A stretch of 41,631 bases of DNA, taken from the NCBI GenBank assembly GCA_018266085.1, contig JAFEAZ010000024.1:1-41631 (forward strand), written 5' to 3'. The notes under the pieces were generated by a model. That model was not told the origin of the DNA. It saw nothing but the letters and a program-made list of their open reading frames with translations, and made no database searches. The stretch comes from Candidatus Babelota bacterium (GTDB lineage: Bacteria > Babelota > Babeliae > Babelales > Vermiphilaceae). Positions 9,503 to 18,113 of this stretch are shown here, piece by piece (within the stretch, counting starts at the first letter, position 1; the number at the start of each line of letters is the position of its first letter). Both the position numbers and the translations under genes were made by a program.

Positions 9503-9942
9503 ACGCTTTCCTTCGCGCAACGCTGTAAAAAACCTATTAATGCATCACGCAGTTGAGTATCATTAATGCTATCTAATGCTTGTGTTTCACGCATTGTCAA
9601 CGGACGCTCATTGCGCACAATTGTTGGTTTTTTTTGTAAGCAGGCACGCAGATGCGTCTGCCTGCCTGCTCGTTTAAAGCGTAACTGTTTTATCCGCGGA
9701 TGGTCTAGATTTTGATTTATGTTTGCCAAAAGCATAGGGGTTAACAGATAAAGCTCTTGCATCCAACAGGCATCAAACACCCCGAGAAGTAATGATTCAT
9801 CATCGATCTTTTCAAGGCGAACTTTTGACGCAAGAGTACCCATTATGCGCGGCCACGATTGAAGTAGTTTAATCTTCCAATCCTGATCAGACGGCAACAG
9901 ATTACTGATAAAATCACTTAACGGTCGTATCATGCTTGGCAA
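9499..9942 (-). CDS. DUF721 family protein, DciA-like
   Basis: The 147-residue protein fits the DUF721 pattern: an early W..I.G segment (SWPRIMGTLASKVRL), then LLLGVFDACWMQELYLL and a closing KQLRFKR strand. DUF721 includes DciA, which loads the replicative helicase DnaB in bacteria lacking DnaC or DnaI. Whether this copy does so is inference. The favoured start is TTG at 9942, because AAGGA lies five bases before it; the ATG at 9933 is about 15 bases from that site. It is translationally coupled to the exported TPR gene through an ATGA overlap, so the three genes to murG form one operon. Confidence 0.72.
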   Translation of the reverse strand: MPSMIRPLSDFISNLLPSDQDWKIKLLQSWPRIMGTLASKVRLEKIDDESLLLGVFDACWMQELYLLTPMLLANINQNLDHPRIKQLRFKRAGRQTHLRACLQKKPTIVRNERPLTMRETQALDSINDTQLRDALIGFLQRCAKESV

Positions 9943-10110
9943 CTGTATCCTTAGTATCTATAACTCAACTCTATAAGGGTGACATAAAACGTTAAAAACA
10001 GGAAATCTTTACGACTCGACTATACTCTCAAAAATGGCTACTGTGGGTCTTTTGGTGCACCCCTGCTCATTATCCACCCTCCTTTGCCTTGAAATTTAAA
10101 CCGCTAATCA

Positions 10111-10140
10111 TTGTTTTTTGCTTATTAAATCTAGTATATT
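10111..10140 (+). promoter_or_regulatory. Possible sigma70-type promoter of the J-domain gene
   Basis: TTGTTT and TATATT are separated by 18 bases in an A/T-rich stretch about 60 bases before the start codon. The match is moderate, and such hexamers occur by chance in A/T-rich DNA. The gene has a good GGAGAG ribosome site. Confidence 0.35.
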
Positions 10141-10197
10141 TGTAATAATACAGCAAAAAGAGCCCAATCTTAGGCTATTCATAACGGAGAGCTAGGT

Positions 10198-11568
10198 ATG
10201 AAGATAAGAATAATGTATACCTTCGCTACATTACTCAGTTTCTATGCGGGAACAACGTTGAGCATGATGAACAGAGCCGCTCAACAAGCTACAAAAACGA
10301 ACTCCAGAGTGGCGCAAAGCATAGCTGCTGCTCAGTGTGGTGTCAGGCTGAGACCGACTGCACCTGCTTTTACACGCTCTTTTTCAGCTCTACCCGCTCG
10401 ACAAACGATACAACAAAGAGTTTTTCGAGCTCCTACAACGAGCAGATCGTTCTCAACAGCGCAGGCCAAGAGTTTTCAAAAATCATGGGAAGCGGGCGCT
10501 CAGCCCTGGGAAATTTTAGACATCTCTAATAGTGCTTCGTACGCTGAAGCTCAAAAAGCTTATAGAGCAATTATACAAAAGGTGCACCCCGATAAAAACC
10601 CAGATAACCTTGCAGCAGCAACCCAAGCAACGCAAGAAGCTAATGATGCACTGGCATGGTTCAAGCAGGATGTACACAGCAGAAAGTCAAATAGCTACTC
10701 AGGCAACACGCGCAAGCAAACAGCAGAAGAACAACGTAAAGAGAAAGAGAGCTATGAGTATTACAAAAAAAGAGCGAGCGATTACGATAGCTCCTACAAT
10801 AGCTCCTACAATTATTATAAACGAAGCGGCATGACTGCTCTTGACGCTTTGGAGGCTGTTGTATATATGATATTTGTGCCAACATGTTTTATGGTTTCTA
10901 TGACCTATATTGCTTGGGATATGCGAAATGATTCCAAAGAAAGAAAAAGAAAAGAAAGAGAAAGAGAGAAAGACCTACAAGAAAGGCTTGCAACATTTGA
11001 AAGCCTTAAGAAGCAGGTCGCCACGTTATATACCAACTTTGAACAACAAAGACTTCCTAAGTTTCTGGTTGAGCAATTCACACAAGAATTAGAAGAACTG
11101 AAGAACGAAACCATCTCAAAACTGGATGCCACGCGAAATAAAGAAGAACGTATTGATATGTTAAGAGATTGTAACTTCTCGCTGAAATGGGCTATACAGA
11201 AGCGGCAAATGCTTTTAGAAGACTATAATGAATACAATTTTTTCAAAAATGCAGTTGATTCGTATGAAAAAACGGTGAAAGAACATAAAGAAACCTTTGA
11301 GAATTCACCTCGTAAGTCTTTATTGCCAGCAGAGACTTATCAATTACCCAAGGGAGAGAATTATAGATATGCACGTTCATTAGAAAACGAGTTACAAAAA
11401 ACTCAGGACAAACTAAAATCTGAGATAGCGCAAGAAAAAGCTCAACAGCAGCAGGAAAAAGAAGAAAAAGCTCAACAACAGCAACGAGATAAACAAGAAC
11501 TATACAATCAAAATAAACAACGCCATGGACTAATAAAAGCATTATGGGAGTATTACCTGGGCAAGTAA
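10198..11568 (+). CDS. Exported J-domain (DnaJ-like) protein with transmembrane and coiled-coil regions
   Basis: The 456-residue protein begins with a signal peptide (IMYTFATLLSFYAGTTLS). Residues about 23-98 are rich in R, S, A and Q with no D or E and contain RSFS twice. A J domain follows (about residues 102-155): PWEILDISNSASYAEAQKAY, then the HPD tripeptide at 130-132 that stimulates Hsp70 ATPase. Residues about 218-240 form a membrane segment. The rest is a highly charged, K/E/Q-rich coiled coil. Ordinary DnaJ has no signal peptide and carries G/F and zinc domains, which are missing here. If exported, it would have to act on an Hsp70 outside the bacterial cytoplasm, plausibly the host's. 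That is inference. It stands alone, with its own terminator. Confidence 0.82.
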   Translation: MKIRIMYTFATLLSFYAGTTLSMMNRAAQQATKTNSRVAQSIAAAQCGVRLRPTAPAFTRSFSALPARQTIQQRVFRAPTTSRSFSTAQAKSFQKSWEAGAQPWEILDISNSASYAEAQKAYRAIIQKVHPDKNPDNLAAATQATQEANDALAWFKQDVHSRKSNSYSGNTRKQTAEEQRKEKESYEYYKKRASDYDSSYNSSYNYYKRSGMTALDALEAVVYMIFVPTCFMVSMTYIAWDMRNDSKERKRKEREREKDLQERLATFESLKKQVATLYTNFEQQRLPKFLVEQFTQELEELKNETISKLDATRNKEERIDMLRDCNFSLKWAIQKRQMLLEDYNEYNFFKNAVDSYEKTVKEHKETFENSPRKSLLPAETYQLPKGENYRYARSLENELQKTQDKLKSEIAQEKAQQQQEKEEKAQQQQRDKQELYNQNKQRHGLIKALWEYYLGK

Positions 11569-11588
11569 TTGCATAACAAACAGCATAA

Positions 11589-11627
11589 AAAAAGAGCGAG
11601 TGATTTTTTAGATCACTCGCTCTTTTT
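11589..11627. terminator. Strong bidirectional terminator between the J-domain gene and hppA
   Basis: A perfect 16-base stem (AAAAAGAGCGAGTGAT and its complement) encloses a seven-base loop and has A and T runs at its two ends. It lies between the stop codons of two convergent genes, so it can end transcription from both sides. Confidence 0.92.
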
Positions 11628-11644
11628 AATTTTCTAAGCCTGCT

Positions 11645-13624
11645 TTACACAAGTACTAGCAAGAGCGCTACTACCGACATGAGCTTAATCAAAATGTTAA
11701 GCGCAGGACCAGAGGTATCTTTGAATGGGTCGCCTACCGTGTCGCCAATAACGGCTGCTCGGTGCGCATCAGATCCTTTACCACCACAGTGGCCAGCTTC
11801 GATATATTTTTTAGCATTATCCCAAGCGCCGCCACCATTGGTCATGAGAAGCGCTAGAAGAACACCCGCCACCGTAGCACCAACGAGTAACCCACCAAGT
11901 GCTAGCTTGCCGAGCGTTACGCGTATAATAACTGGCGCAGCAACGGTCAATACTCCTGGAAGTATCATCTCTTTCAATGATGCTTTGGTACTGATTTCAA
12001 TACAACGTTTATAATCTGGCTCTGCAGTTCCTTGCATTAAACCAGGAATTTCTCTGAATTGACGGCGCACTTCCATAACCATCTTCAACGCTGCATCGCT
12101 GACTGAACGCATCGTCATCGCTGCAATTAAAAATGGTAGCGTGCCCCCGATGAACATACCGGCCATTACAAATGGATCAAGCATGTCTAAATGTGCAATG
12201 TTAGCTTCTTGCGCATAGGCAGTGAACATTGCCAGTGCTGTTAATACCGCTGAACCGATCGCAAAACCTTTACCCATAGCTGCTGTTGTGTTACCAAGAG
12301 CATCCAATTTGTCGGTAATTGAACGGACTGAATGACCAAAACCAGCCATTTCTGCAATACCACCAGCGTTATCCGCAATAGGGCCATACGCATCAACGGT
12401 CATAGTGATACCAACCGTTGCAAGCATAGCAACTGCAGCGAGTGATACACCGAGCAACCCACCACCATGCACAAATGAGGTGAGAACGATGAGCGCCAAG
12501 ATAACCACTGGAACTACCGTTGATTCCATACCGATTGATAATCCGTAGATTAAGTTCGTTGCAGCGCCAGAAGCTGAGCTTTCTGCCAAGCGCTCAATAG
12601 GTCTGCTACTGGTGTAATACTCAGTTACCTTACCAATAACAATCCCTGAAACGCAGCCTAGAACCACTGACCAATACATGCTCATATCGATACCCATGTA
12701 ATACATGTAGGCATACGATTTGAGAAGAAAGAAAGCGATTGCTATGTAGGTTGCATTGTTCAACATCGCCGATGGTGAAAATTTGAACAACAAGTTAGAT
12801 GCTAAACCGATAACAGAACCGGCCAAACCGATAGCGGATAACATAAGTGGCAAGCTCAAATAAACCATATCGCCGCCATACAAGGAACCGGCAAGAATCA
12901 TAGAAGCAACCATTGCTCCAATGTATGATTCATAAATATCGGCGCCCATACCGGCAGTGTCACCTACGCAATCACCAACGTTGTCGGCAATAACAGCAGG
13001 GTTTCTTGGGTCATCCTCAGGAATACCGATCTCTACTTTACCAACAAGATCCGCTCCAACATCGGCAGATTTGGTAAAAATACCACCACCAACACGAGCA
13101 AAAAATGCAACCAAAGAGCCACCGAAACTGAATACGGTAATAATCGTAACAAATTCCTTAGCTGGCAGGTCTGAGTAGAGATAAAAAAGCGTACCTAAAC
13201 CTAAAAGGCCTAAGCTTGCAACGGCAAAACCCATAACGCCGCCACCAAAAAATGCTGCTTGGAAAGCTGCGTGCTCGCCTTGATCACGCGCCGCCATAGT
13301 GGTACGTACGTTTGCCATGGTTGCCGCATGCATACCGATAAAACCAGTAAACATAGAGATGAATGCGCCAATAGCAAATAGAAGCGCTAGTTGTAGACTT
13401 ATCAAAGCTGCCAATGCTAATGCTATAGAGCTCACCACCATCAAAATTATCTTGTATTCTTCACGCAAAAAAGTCATAGCCCCTAAGCGTATAGCAGCAG
13501 CTATTTTAGTAGCCTTCTCATTGTCAACCTTGATGGCTGCAATAGAACGCAAAAGCGTCGCTACAACGGCCAGTCCAAATAAGGACATGCCGACAAAAAT
13601 CATATAATACCACAGGATTTCCAT
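11645..13624 (-). CDS. hppA: Membrane-bound, K+-dependent-type ion-pumping pyrophosphatase
   Basis: This 659-residue protein with about 16 membrane helices couples pyrophosphate hydrolysis to H+ or Na+ export. Signature loops are present: [20 protein letters not shown] for substrate and Mg2+ binding, and [18 protein letters not shown] near the C-terminus. The segment [10 protein letters not shown] has alanine where K+-independent enzymes have lysine, so the K+-dependent group is indicated. The glutamate in ADIYESY is at the gate position seen in Na+-pumping relatives, but the transported ion cannot be settled from this. The start is the MEILWYYM methionine, with AGAGGAA five bases upstream; an open frame extends 43 codons further but lacks membrane character. 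Saving pyrophosphate energy suits an energy-limited intracellular bacterium. Confidence 0.96.
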   Translation of the reverse strand: MEILWYYMIFVGMSLFGLAVVATLLRSIAAIKVDNEKATKIAAAIRLGAMTFLREEYKIILMVVSSIALALAALISLQLALLFAIGAFISMFTGFIGMHAATMANVRTTMAARDQGEHAAFQAAFFGGGVMGFAVASLGLLGLGTLFYLYSDLPAKEFVTIITVFSFGGSLVAFFARVGGGIFTKSADVGADLVGKVEIGIPEDDPRNPAVIADNVGDCVGDTAGMGADIYESYIGAMVASMILAGSLYGGDMVYLSLPLMLSAIGLAGSVIGLASNLLFKFSPSAMLNNATYIAIAFFLLKSYAYMYYMGIDMSMYWSVVLGCVSGIVIGKVTEYYTSSRPIERLAESSASGAATNLIYGLSIGMESTVVPVVILALIVLTSFVHGGGLLGVSLAAVAMLATVGITMTVDAYGPIADNAGGIAEMAGFGHSVRSITDKLDALGNTTAAMGKGFAIGSAVLTALAMFTAYAQEANIAHLDMLDPFVMAGMFIGGTLPFLIAAMTMRSVSDAALKMVMEVRRQFREIPGLMQGTAEPDYKRCIEISTKASLKEMILPGVLTVAAPVIIRVTLGKLALGGLLVGATVAGVLLALLMTNGGGAWDNAKKYIEAGHCGGKGSDAHRAAVIGDTVGDPFKDTSGPALNILIKLMSVVALLLVLV

Positions 13625-13956
13625 GTATTCCTCTGAAAAAAGGTGACTATTGTGTACTTTATAACGTTTATAATCGTATGTAATGTACCTACGACTTGCA
13701 TTTTTGTAAAGTTTTAAGGGTCGACCAGCGAAACCACCGATGGCAATAGGCAAGAAGTGGCCAAAGAATTTTTCTTGCTTTTTTCTAAAAGTCTAATAGC
13801 ATGTTCCTCGAGCTATTAAGGAACTGTAGTAATGAAGCGATTACCCCTTAAAAAAGGTTGATTAGCAATCCGTTTTGCCAATAACCCCCCATCTGCTCAC
13901 CCTGATTATAGAATCCGTCATGTCGTAGAAAGCCGCATTGGTGAGTAGTTCTATTC
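13625..13956. other. 332-base spacer upstream of hppA and downstream of fic
   Basis: No credible gene is seen here. On the minus strand TTTACA (13705-13710) and TACATT (13682-13687), 17 bases apart, could be the hppA promoter. The match is weak. The rest is unremarkable. Confidence 0.35.
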
Positions 13957-15075
13957 TTAAAATTCTTTTTCCAAGCAGACAAGATACGGCTCAAACCGGT
14001 ATACCTTATTTCGTGTACGGCCCGTTGCTTCAACGACTAAGGAATGGCTCGCAAACTCTTTCAGTACTTTCTGCACCGTGTTATATGCCTTATCAAGCGA
14101 TTGGCTTATTTCAACAATAGTGGTAATTGGGTTACGAAAAAGAAACTCTAGCACAAGCGCTGCTGTCTCTTTCATCTTGCTAAAGCTAGCCTCATTCTGT
14201 ATCAATTCTTTCAATCTTACTTCTAACATCTCTATGTTTGTTGCTCGCACATGAGCATCTAAAGCACTCTCTTTAATCGCTTGTAAGTAATAGAGTATCC
14301 ATCCCTCAAAATCTCCATGCGTCCTGACACGATCAAGTCTTTGGTAATATTCAAAGCGATGCTTTTTAAAGTAATAGGACGGATATATGATAGGCAGCTT
14401 CAAAAGCCCGCCATCGATAAGCATCAATACAATCAAAAGCCTCCCTATGCGACCGTTCCCATCTAAAAAGGGGTGTATTGTTTCAAACTGAAGATGCGCC
14501 AAGCCCGCTTTGATTAAGGGTGATGTATCGCTCTCCATATTAATATACTGCTCTAAGTCACTCATAAGCTTCTGAATCTGTGTCGCTGGTGGCGGTACAA
14601 AGTTACCAACACGCACCGATTGCTTACGAAAATGGCCTGGAGTAGCCTTGTCTCCTTCGCCAACAGACATTAATACTTCGTGCGCTTTTAAAATTACGCG
14701 TGAAACGAGTGGCAATCCTTGGTCTTGCATTAAACTTAATGCTGCATCCAAAGCCTGCGTATAATTAAGGACAAGCTGAACATCTTTGCTTCGCTTAGAG
14801 TCTTCTAATAGCTGCGTAAAAACTTCAACGAGCGTCGTATGTATATCCTCTATGGAGGATGAAAGCAAAGCCTCTTTTATCACATACGCTTTAATAAAGC
14901 GTTTTTGATCTGGAAGCTTTTTACTCATTTCATCGAGTTGAGCAAGGGCAGCGCTTGCTTGTGTATATAACTCGATCATTTCAGGAGTAAAAACAAGTCC
15001 AGGCTGCGGAGGCAGCGAATGAGGTATAAAGTACTGTAAGCCACCCAAAGTCTCATAAATACCTGTTTCACGCAT
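13957..15075 (-). CDS. fic: Fic-domain AMPylase-type protein with N-terminal inhibitory helix and C-terminal winged helix
   Basis: Fic enzymes transfer AMP (or related groups) from nucleotides to hydroxyl side chains of target proteins. The full catalytic motif HPFLDGNGRIGRL is present from residue 201. The SSSIED segment with E76 matches the class II inhibitory helix, whose glutamate blocks ATP until relieved. The last ~90 residues (TTIVEISQSLDKAYNTVQKV, then a strand-rich end) look like a winged-helix DNA-binding domain. The architecture therefore suggests a self-regulating enzyme that may bind DNA. The start is the ATG with AAAGGAGA directly upstream, giving 372 residues. The open frame continuing upstream only translates a repeat array. 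The protein has no signal peptide. It may modify its own cell's proteins or be delivered by another route. Confidence 0.93.
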   Translation of the reverse strand: MRETGIYETLGGLQYFIPHSLPPQPGLVFTPEMIELYTQASAALAQLDEMSKKLPDQKRFIKAYVIKEALLSSSIEDIHTTLVEVFTQLLEDSKRSKDVQLVLNYTQALDAALSLMQDQGLPLVSRVILKAHEVLMSVGEGDKATPGHFRKQSVRVGNFVPPPATQIQKLMSDLEQYINMESDTSPLIKAGLAHLQFETIHPFLDGNGRIGRLLIVLMLIDGGLLKLPIIYPSYYFKKHRFEYYQRLDRVRTHGDFEGWILYYLQAIKESALDAHVRATNIEMLEVRLKELIQNEASFSKMKETAALVLEFLFRNPITTIVEISQSLDKAYNTVQKVLKEFASHSLVVEATGRTRNKVYRFEPYLVCLEKEF

Positions 15076-15107
15076 AAGATTCTCCTTTCTTATAGTAGAT
15101 AAGGACA

Positions 15108-15220
15108 TGAAATAAGAATAACGAAAGGCCCTTCTTATTTCAATATGCCCCATCAAAATGAAATAAGGACCGCTAAAAGCCATTCTTATTTCAAAAAATC
15201 TACTAATAATGAAATAAGGA
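15108..15220. repeat. Operator-like array: five alternating inverted 11-mers with 51-bp period
   Basis: Five copies of TGAAATAAGRA alternate in orientation: plus at 15108-15118, 15159-15169 and 15210-15220; inverted at 15132-15142 and 15183-15193. Centre spacings are 24, 27, 24 and 27 bases, so like-oriented copies recur every 51 bases. The array ends about 33 bases before the fic start codon and would overlap its promoter. Such regularity suggests cooperative binding of a dimeric regulator, possibly the winged helix of Fic itself (inference). Confidence 0.75.
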
Positions 15221-15251
15221 CTCGCCGTAAACCCATTTTCAAGTCTATGCA

Positions 15252-15286
15252 AAAAGAGCCGGCATGTTGTACGTGCCAGCTCTTTT
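15252..15286 (-). terminator. Terminator downstream of the skp-like gene
   Basis: AAAAGAGC, one mismatch and GGCA pair with TGCC and GCTCTTTT across a nine-base loop. On the minus strand the stem ends in TTTT. It lies 25 bases after the stop codon of the Skp/OmpH-like gene and isolates that gene from fic. Confidence 0.85.
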
Positions 15287-15310
15287 GTATCTATCGACTA
15301 AAGAAGAATG

Positions 15311-15901
15311 CTATTTTTTAGCTACGGCTGGTGCCTTTGGCGCAGCTGGTTTTGGAGCCGGCGCTTTTTGCGTTTTGTTAAAGTTCTTGTCCATAGCCTT
15401 TACAATGTCATTGGTGATTAATGCATTGTCCGATGCATACATAAGTTGTCCAGTATTGCCATCAAATACAAGATCAAGATCCTGCTGCTTGGCAACTTCC
15501 ATCACCGCTTGGCGCGTCTCGTTGAATAATGTTTCCGCTGCTCGTTGATACGCGTCTTTAAATTCCGCTTCACTTGTTTTGGCGAGCGTTTCTAGTTCAA
15601 GGCCCATAGCAAGCAGCTTGTTCTTTTCTTTGTCGGCAGCTGCTGGGCTCAAGGTTGACGCCTTGGCTTGAAGATCTGCTTCAGCTTTTCTCACTTGCTG
15701 CTGTTTCTTGTCGATACCCTCTCTAAGCCCTTTTTCTAACGCTTTCATTTTTTCGCCTTCTTGCTTGCCAACTTCACTGACTTGCATAACTTCAGCTGAA
15801 TTGATGACGCGTATTTTGATGACGTGTTCACTTTCATCTGCATAGAGCGAAGAAGCGACAAGACCTACGGTTAAAACGACGGCGGTGCGTTGTGAAATCA
15901 T
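15311..15901 (-). CDS. skp: Skp/OmpH-family periplasmic chaperone
   Basis: This 196-residue protein has a signal peptide (MISQRTAVVLTVGLVASSLYA), a short strand ending in an INSAEVMQ segment, and a long charged coiled coil (about residues 45-115). A final strand region, VAKQQDLDLVFDGNTGQLMY, matches the C-terminal part of OmpH/Skp proteins. Skp trimers hold unfolded outer-membrane proteins in the periplasm. Presence of this gene argues for a two-membrane envelope. An extra tail of about 20 residues rich in A, P and K follows (KAPAPKPAAPKAPAVAKK), which is uncommon. The gene stands alone, without the bamA and lpxD neighbours typical of proteobacteria. Its terminator separates it from fic. Confidence 0.82.
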   Translation of the reverse strand: MISQRTAVVLTVGLVASSLYADESEHVIKIRVINSAEVMQVSEVGKQEGEKMKALEKGLREGIDKKQQQVRKAEADLQAKASTLSPAAADKEKNKLLAMGLELETLAKTSEAEFKDAYQRAAETLFNETRQAVMEVAKQQDLDLVFDGNTGQLMYASDNALITNDIVKAMDKNFNKTQKAPAPKPAAPKAPAVAKK

Positions 15902-16020
15902 ACCGATGTACCCTACTGTTATGAATGTGTATACATTATTGCCAAACCTTTCACTTCGGGCAACACGTTAACTATTTTGATAAAAATAGTCAATCAAGCA
16001 GCAGGATACATCGTCCAACG

Positions 16021-16593
16021 TTATGCGCTTTTTTTAATTGTGGTGCCAAGCATTATATACATCCAGCCCGTGAAAATGGCCTCAATGCCAACGAGCATGC
16101 CAATGACCCACAACCCAGACAACGGCCACTGATTGAGGATACATAGTCCCAACAACAGCGTAACGATGCCGCTTATTAACAACCAGCCCGTATGGGGAGC
16201 CCTGCCAGCAAGAAAGAAAATTATTTTTAATGTACCTGACAGCATAAAGAAGAATGCGAGCAAGAGCGTCAGCGTTACCGCATTAATCATAGGATAAAAA
16301 ACAATAAAACCACCGCCAAGGATATACAATACTCCTAAAAAAAGATGGAGAAAAAAGGCGCTCCACAACCTAAGCTTAAAGGATTTTACCAGCTCAAAAA
16401 AACCGACAACCATCATGAATGATCCAAAATAGATCACTGAAAAAAGCGTTGTTAAATAGGAAAACAGAACTGCCAATGATCCCAACGCCACAAGACAAAT
16501 GCCCAACCCTAAAAACCAGTTGCTGTTACGCGCAAGCTGTTGTCGTGCGGCTTCACTCACCGGCAGTTCATATCTATCATGCTCATTGTTCAT
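16021..16593 (-). CDS. HdeD/DUF308-family membrane protein
   Basis: A 190-residue protein has six hydrophobic helices arranged in pairs with short G-rich turns (for example FLGLGICLVALGSLAVLFSY and LFLGVLYILGGGFIVFYP). This matches the HdeD/DUF308 family, linked in enterobacteria to acid resistance but biochemically uncharacterised. AAGGAG lies a few bases before the ATG. The gene is divergent from the FAD oxidoreductase and about 120 bases upstream of the skp-like gene on the same strand, so the two may be co-transcribed. No specific function can be deduced beyond an inner-membrane location. Confidence 0.85.
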   Translation of the reverse strand: MNNEHDRYELPVSEAARQQLARNSNWFLGLGICLVALGSLAVLFSYLTTLFSVIYFGSFMMVVGFFELVKSFKLRLWSAFFLHLFLGVLYILGGGFIVFYPMINAVTLTLLLAFFFMLSGTLKIIFFLAGRAPHTGWLLISGIVTLLLGLCILNQWPLSGLWVIGMLVGIEAIFTGWMYIMLGTTIKKSA

Positions 16594-16789
16594 ACCTATA
16601 CTCCTTCAATAAAAAGTGGTTATTAATCTGCTAAAAACATACTCTTTTTAGGTACATTATTGCCACTTGTGAGCCATCTATCTCTCGATTCATTGATGCA
16701 GACTATTTAAAATGTTTACATATGATTCAATATCTTATTAAACTTATGCAAAAATACGAAAATCATGTTCATAAAAAAAGGGATTCCGC

Positions 16790-18040
16790 ATGAAGCGTTC
16801 TTTTATCTACCATCTCATCATTATAGTTATTCTGGCCAGCACACCAAGGGCAGTTGAATGCTTCTTGCCACCCGACATGGTAATCGATGCGCAACCACAT
16901 ATAACGAAAACGGATTGGCTTATTGTAGGTGCAGGCCCAGCAGGATTATGTGTGGTCGGTGTATTAATCGACATTGGTGTTAATCCCCAAAAAATAACCT
17001 GGATCGATCCAGAATTTGCCGTTGGTAGAATTGGCGCGCATTATGGACAGGTCCCAGCCAACAGCGACATACGAGAATTTGTAAAATTTATTAATGCCTG
17101 CGCATGCTTTCAAGAATGTCCGTGTTCATGCATTGATCTGCTCAAACAACAGGAAAATAATAATCATCATCCACTACTAAGCGCCATTATTGAGCCGTTG
17201 CAATGCATAACGCAACATCTGTGCACGAAAGTAAAATCCATACAGGCATCGATGACAACGCTTGATTTTGAACATACCTATTGGAATGTTGCGACCTCAA
17301 CAGGAGAGGTTATCCAGGCTCAACATGTAGTACTTGCAACTGGCTCTCACCCAAAAACAATGAACTATAAAACACAGCAAATCATACCGCTTGATATCGC
17401 GCTCGACCCACAAAATCTGCGTGAAATTATGACTAAAGATGATATCGTTGCCGTCGTTGGCGGAGCTCATTCGGCAATCTTATTGCTTAAATTTTTATCG
17501 GAGTTACCAATCCCGGTAAAACATATTTACAATTTTTACCAAAACCCAATTATTTACGCGACCAACCTTGATGGGTGGGTAATTGATGGCACAGTAGGGC
17601 TTAAGGGGCTTGCTGCCGAATGGGCACGCAACGTGCTCGAAAAAAATCCTCCTGCAAATTTGTCGCGCATTAAAAGCACGCCGGCATTGCTAGAGAATAT
17701 GTTGCCTCAATGCACTAAGACTATTTATGCCATCGGATATGATCGCAATCAGATACCGGCTATTAATAATCTAACACCTATTACGCACTATAACCCGACC
17801 AATGGTCTTATTGCTCCGCGCCTTTTTGGTATCGGTATCGCTTTTCCTGAACAACGGATTAATCAATTTGGAGATAAAGAGATACGCATTGGGCTTGATA
17901 GCTTTATGGAATATGCTCAACGCGTAATTCCACACTGGGTTAATCATGATTTTTTCAAGAGCGAGCGCTCAAACCGCATTCAAACACAGATGAAGAAGCT
18001 ACGGGAAGCGAGCAACCTATTCTCAATCTGCGCATTGTAA
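16790..18040 (+). CDS. Exported FAD-dependent oxidoreductase-like protein
   Basis: The 416-residue protein has a signal peptide (about residues 1-24), then a dinucleotide-binding motif GAGPAG (residues 47-52) after the strand DWLIV. It also has an ATGSHP segment and a second Rossmann-like VVGGAHSA motif, the layout of flavin monooxygenases and pyridine-nucleotide oxidoreductases. No CxxxxC redox disulfide or other catalytic signature is evident, although CACFQECPCSC around residue 104 is a dense cysteine cluster. Export by Sec is unusual for an FAD enzyme of this type, since cofactors are normally loaded in the cytoplasm. The substrate is unknown. The start follows an AAAGGGA ribosome site. 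A bidirectional terminator ends the gene. Confidence 0.75.
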   Translation: MKRSFIYHLIIIVILASTPRAVECFLPPDMVIDAQPHITKTDWLIVGAGPAGLCVVGVLIDIGVNPQKITWIDPEFAVGRIGAHYGQVPANSDIREFVKFINACACFQECPCSCIDLLKQQENNNHHPLLSAIIEPLQCITQHLCTKVKSIQASMTTLDFEHTYWNVATSTGEVIQAQHVVLATGSHPKTMNYKTQQIIPLDIALDPQNLREIMTKDDIVAVVGGAHSAILLLKFLSELPIPVKHIYNFYQNPIIYATNLDGWVIDGTVGLKGLAAEWARNVLEKNPPANLSRIKSTPALLENMLPQCTKTIYAIGYDRNQIPAINNLTPITHYNPTNGLIAPRLFGIGIAFPEQRINQFGDKEIRIGLDSFMEYAQRVIPHWVNHDFFKSERSNRIQTQMKKLREASNLFSICAL

Positions 18041-18056
18041 GAAAAACGTAGAGATA

Positions 18057-18111
18057 AAGAGAGAGGCTTTTTTTGGCACGCTCTTAAGCGCACAGAAAAA
18101 GCCTCTCTCTT
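18057..18111. terminator. Bidirectional terminator between the FAD gene and priA
   Basis: A 16-base stem (AAGAGAGAGGCTTTTT paired with its complement at 18096-18111) encloses a 23-base loop. It lies between the convergent stop codons and reaches to within three bases of the priA stop. Confidence 0.85.
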
Positions 18112-18113
18112 GG

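Noticed and set aside
10040-10100. Small structured RNA (SRP-like) before the J-domain gene
   Set aside because: GGTGCACCC is present but none of the conserved SRP RNA loops follow.
13625-13753. 43-codon N-terminal extension of the pyrophosphatase
   Set aside because: The extension is polar, lacks family similarity, and AGAGGAA precedes the inner ATG.
15076-15252. N-terminal extension of Fic with repeated PYFI and FEIR peptides
   Set aside because: It only translates the 51-bp-period DNA array (a multiple of three); the AAAGGAGA ribosome site fixes the start at 15075.
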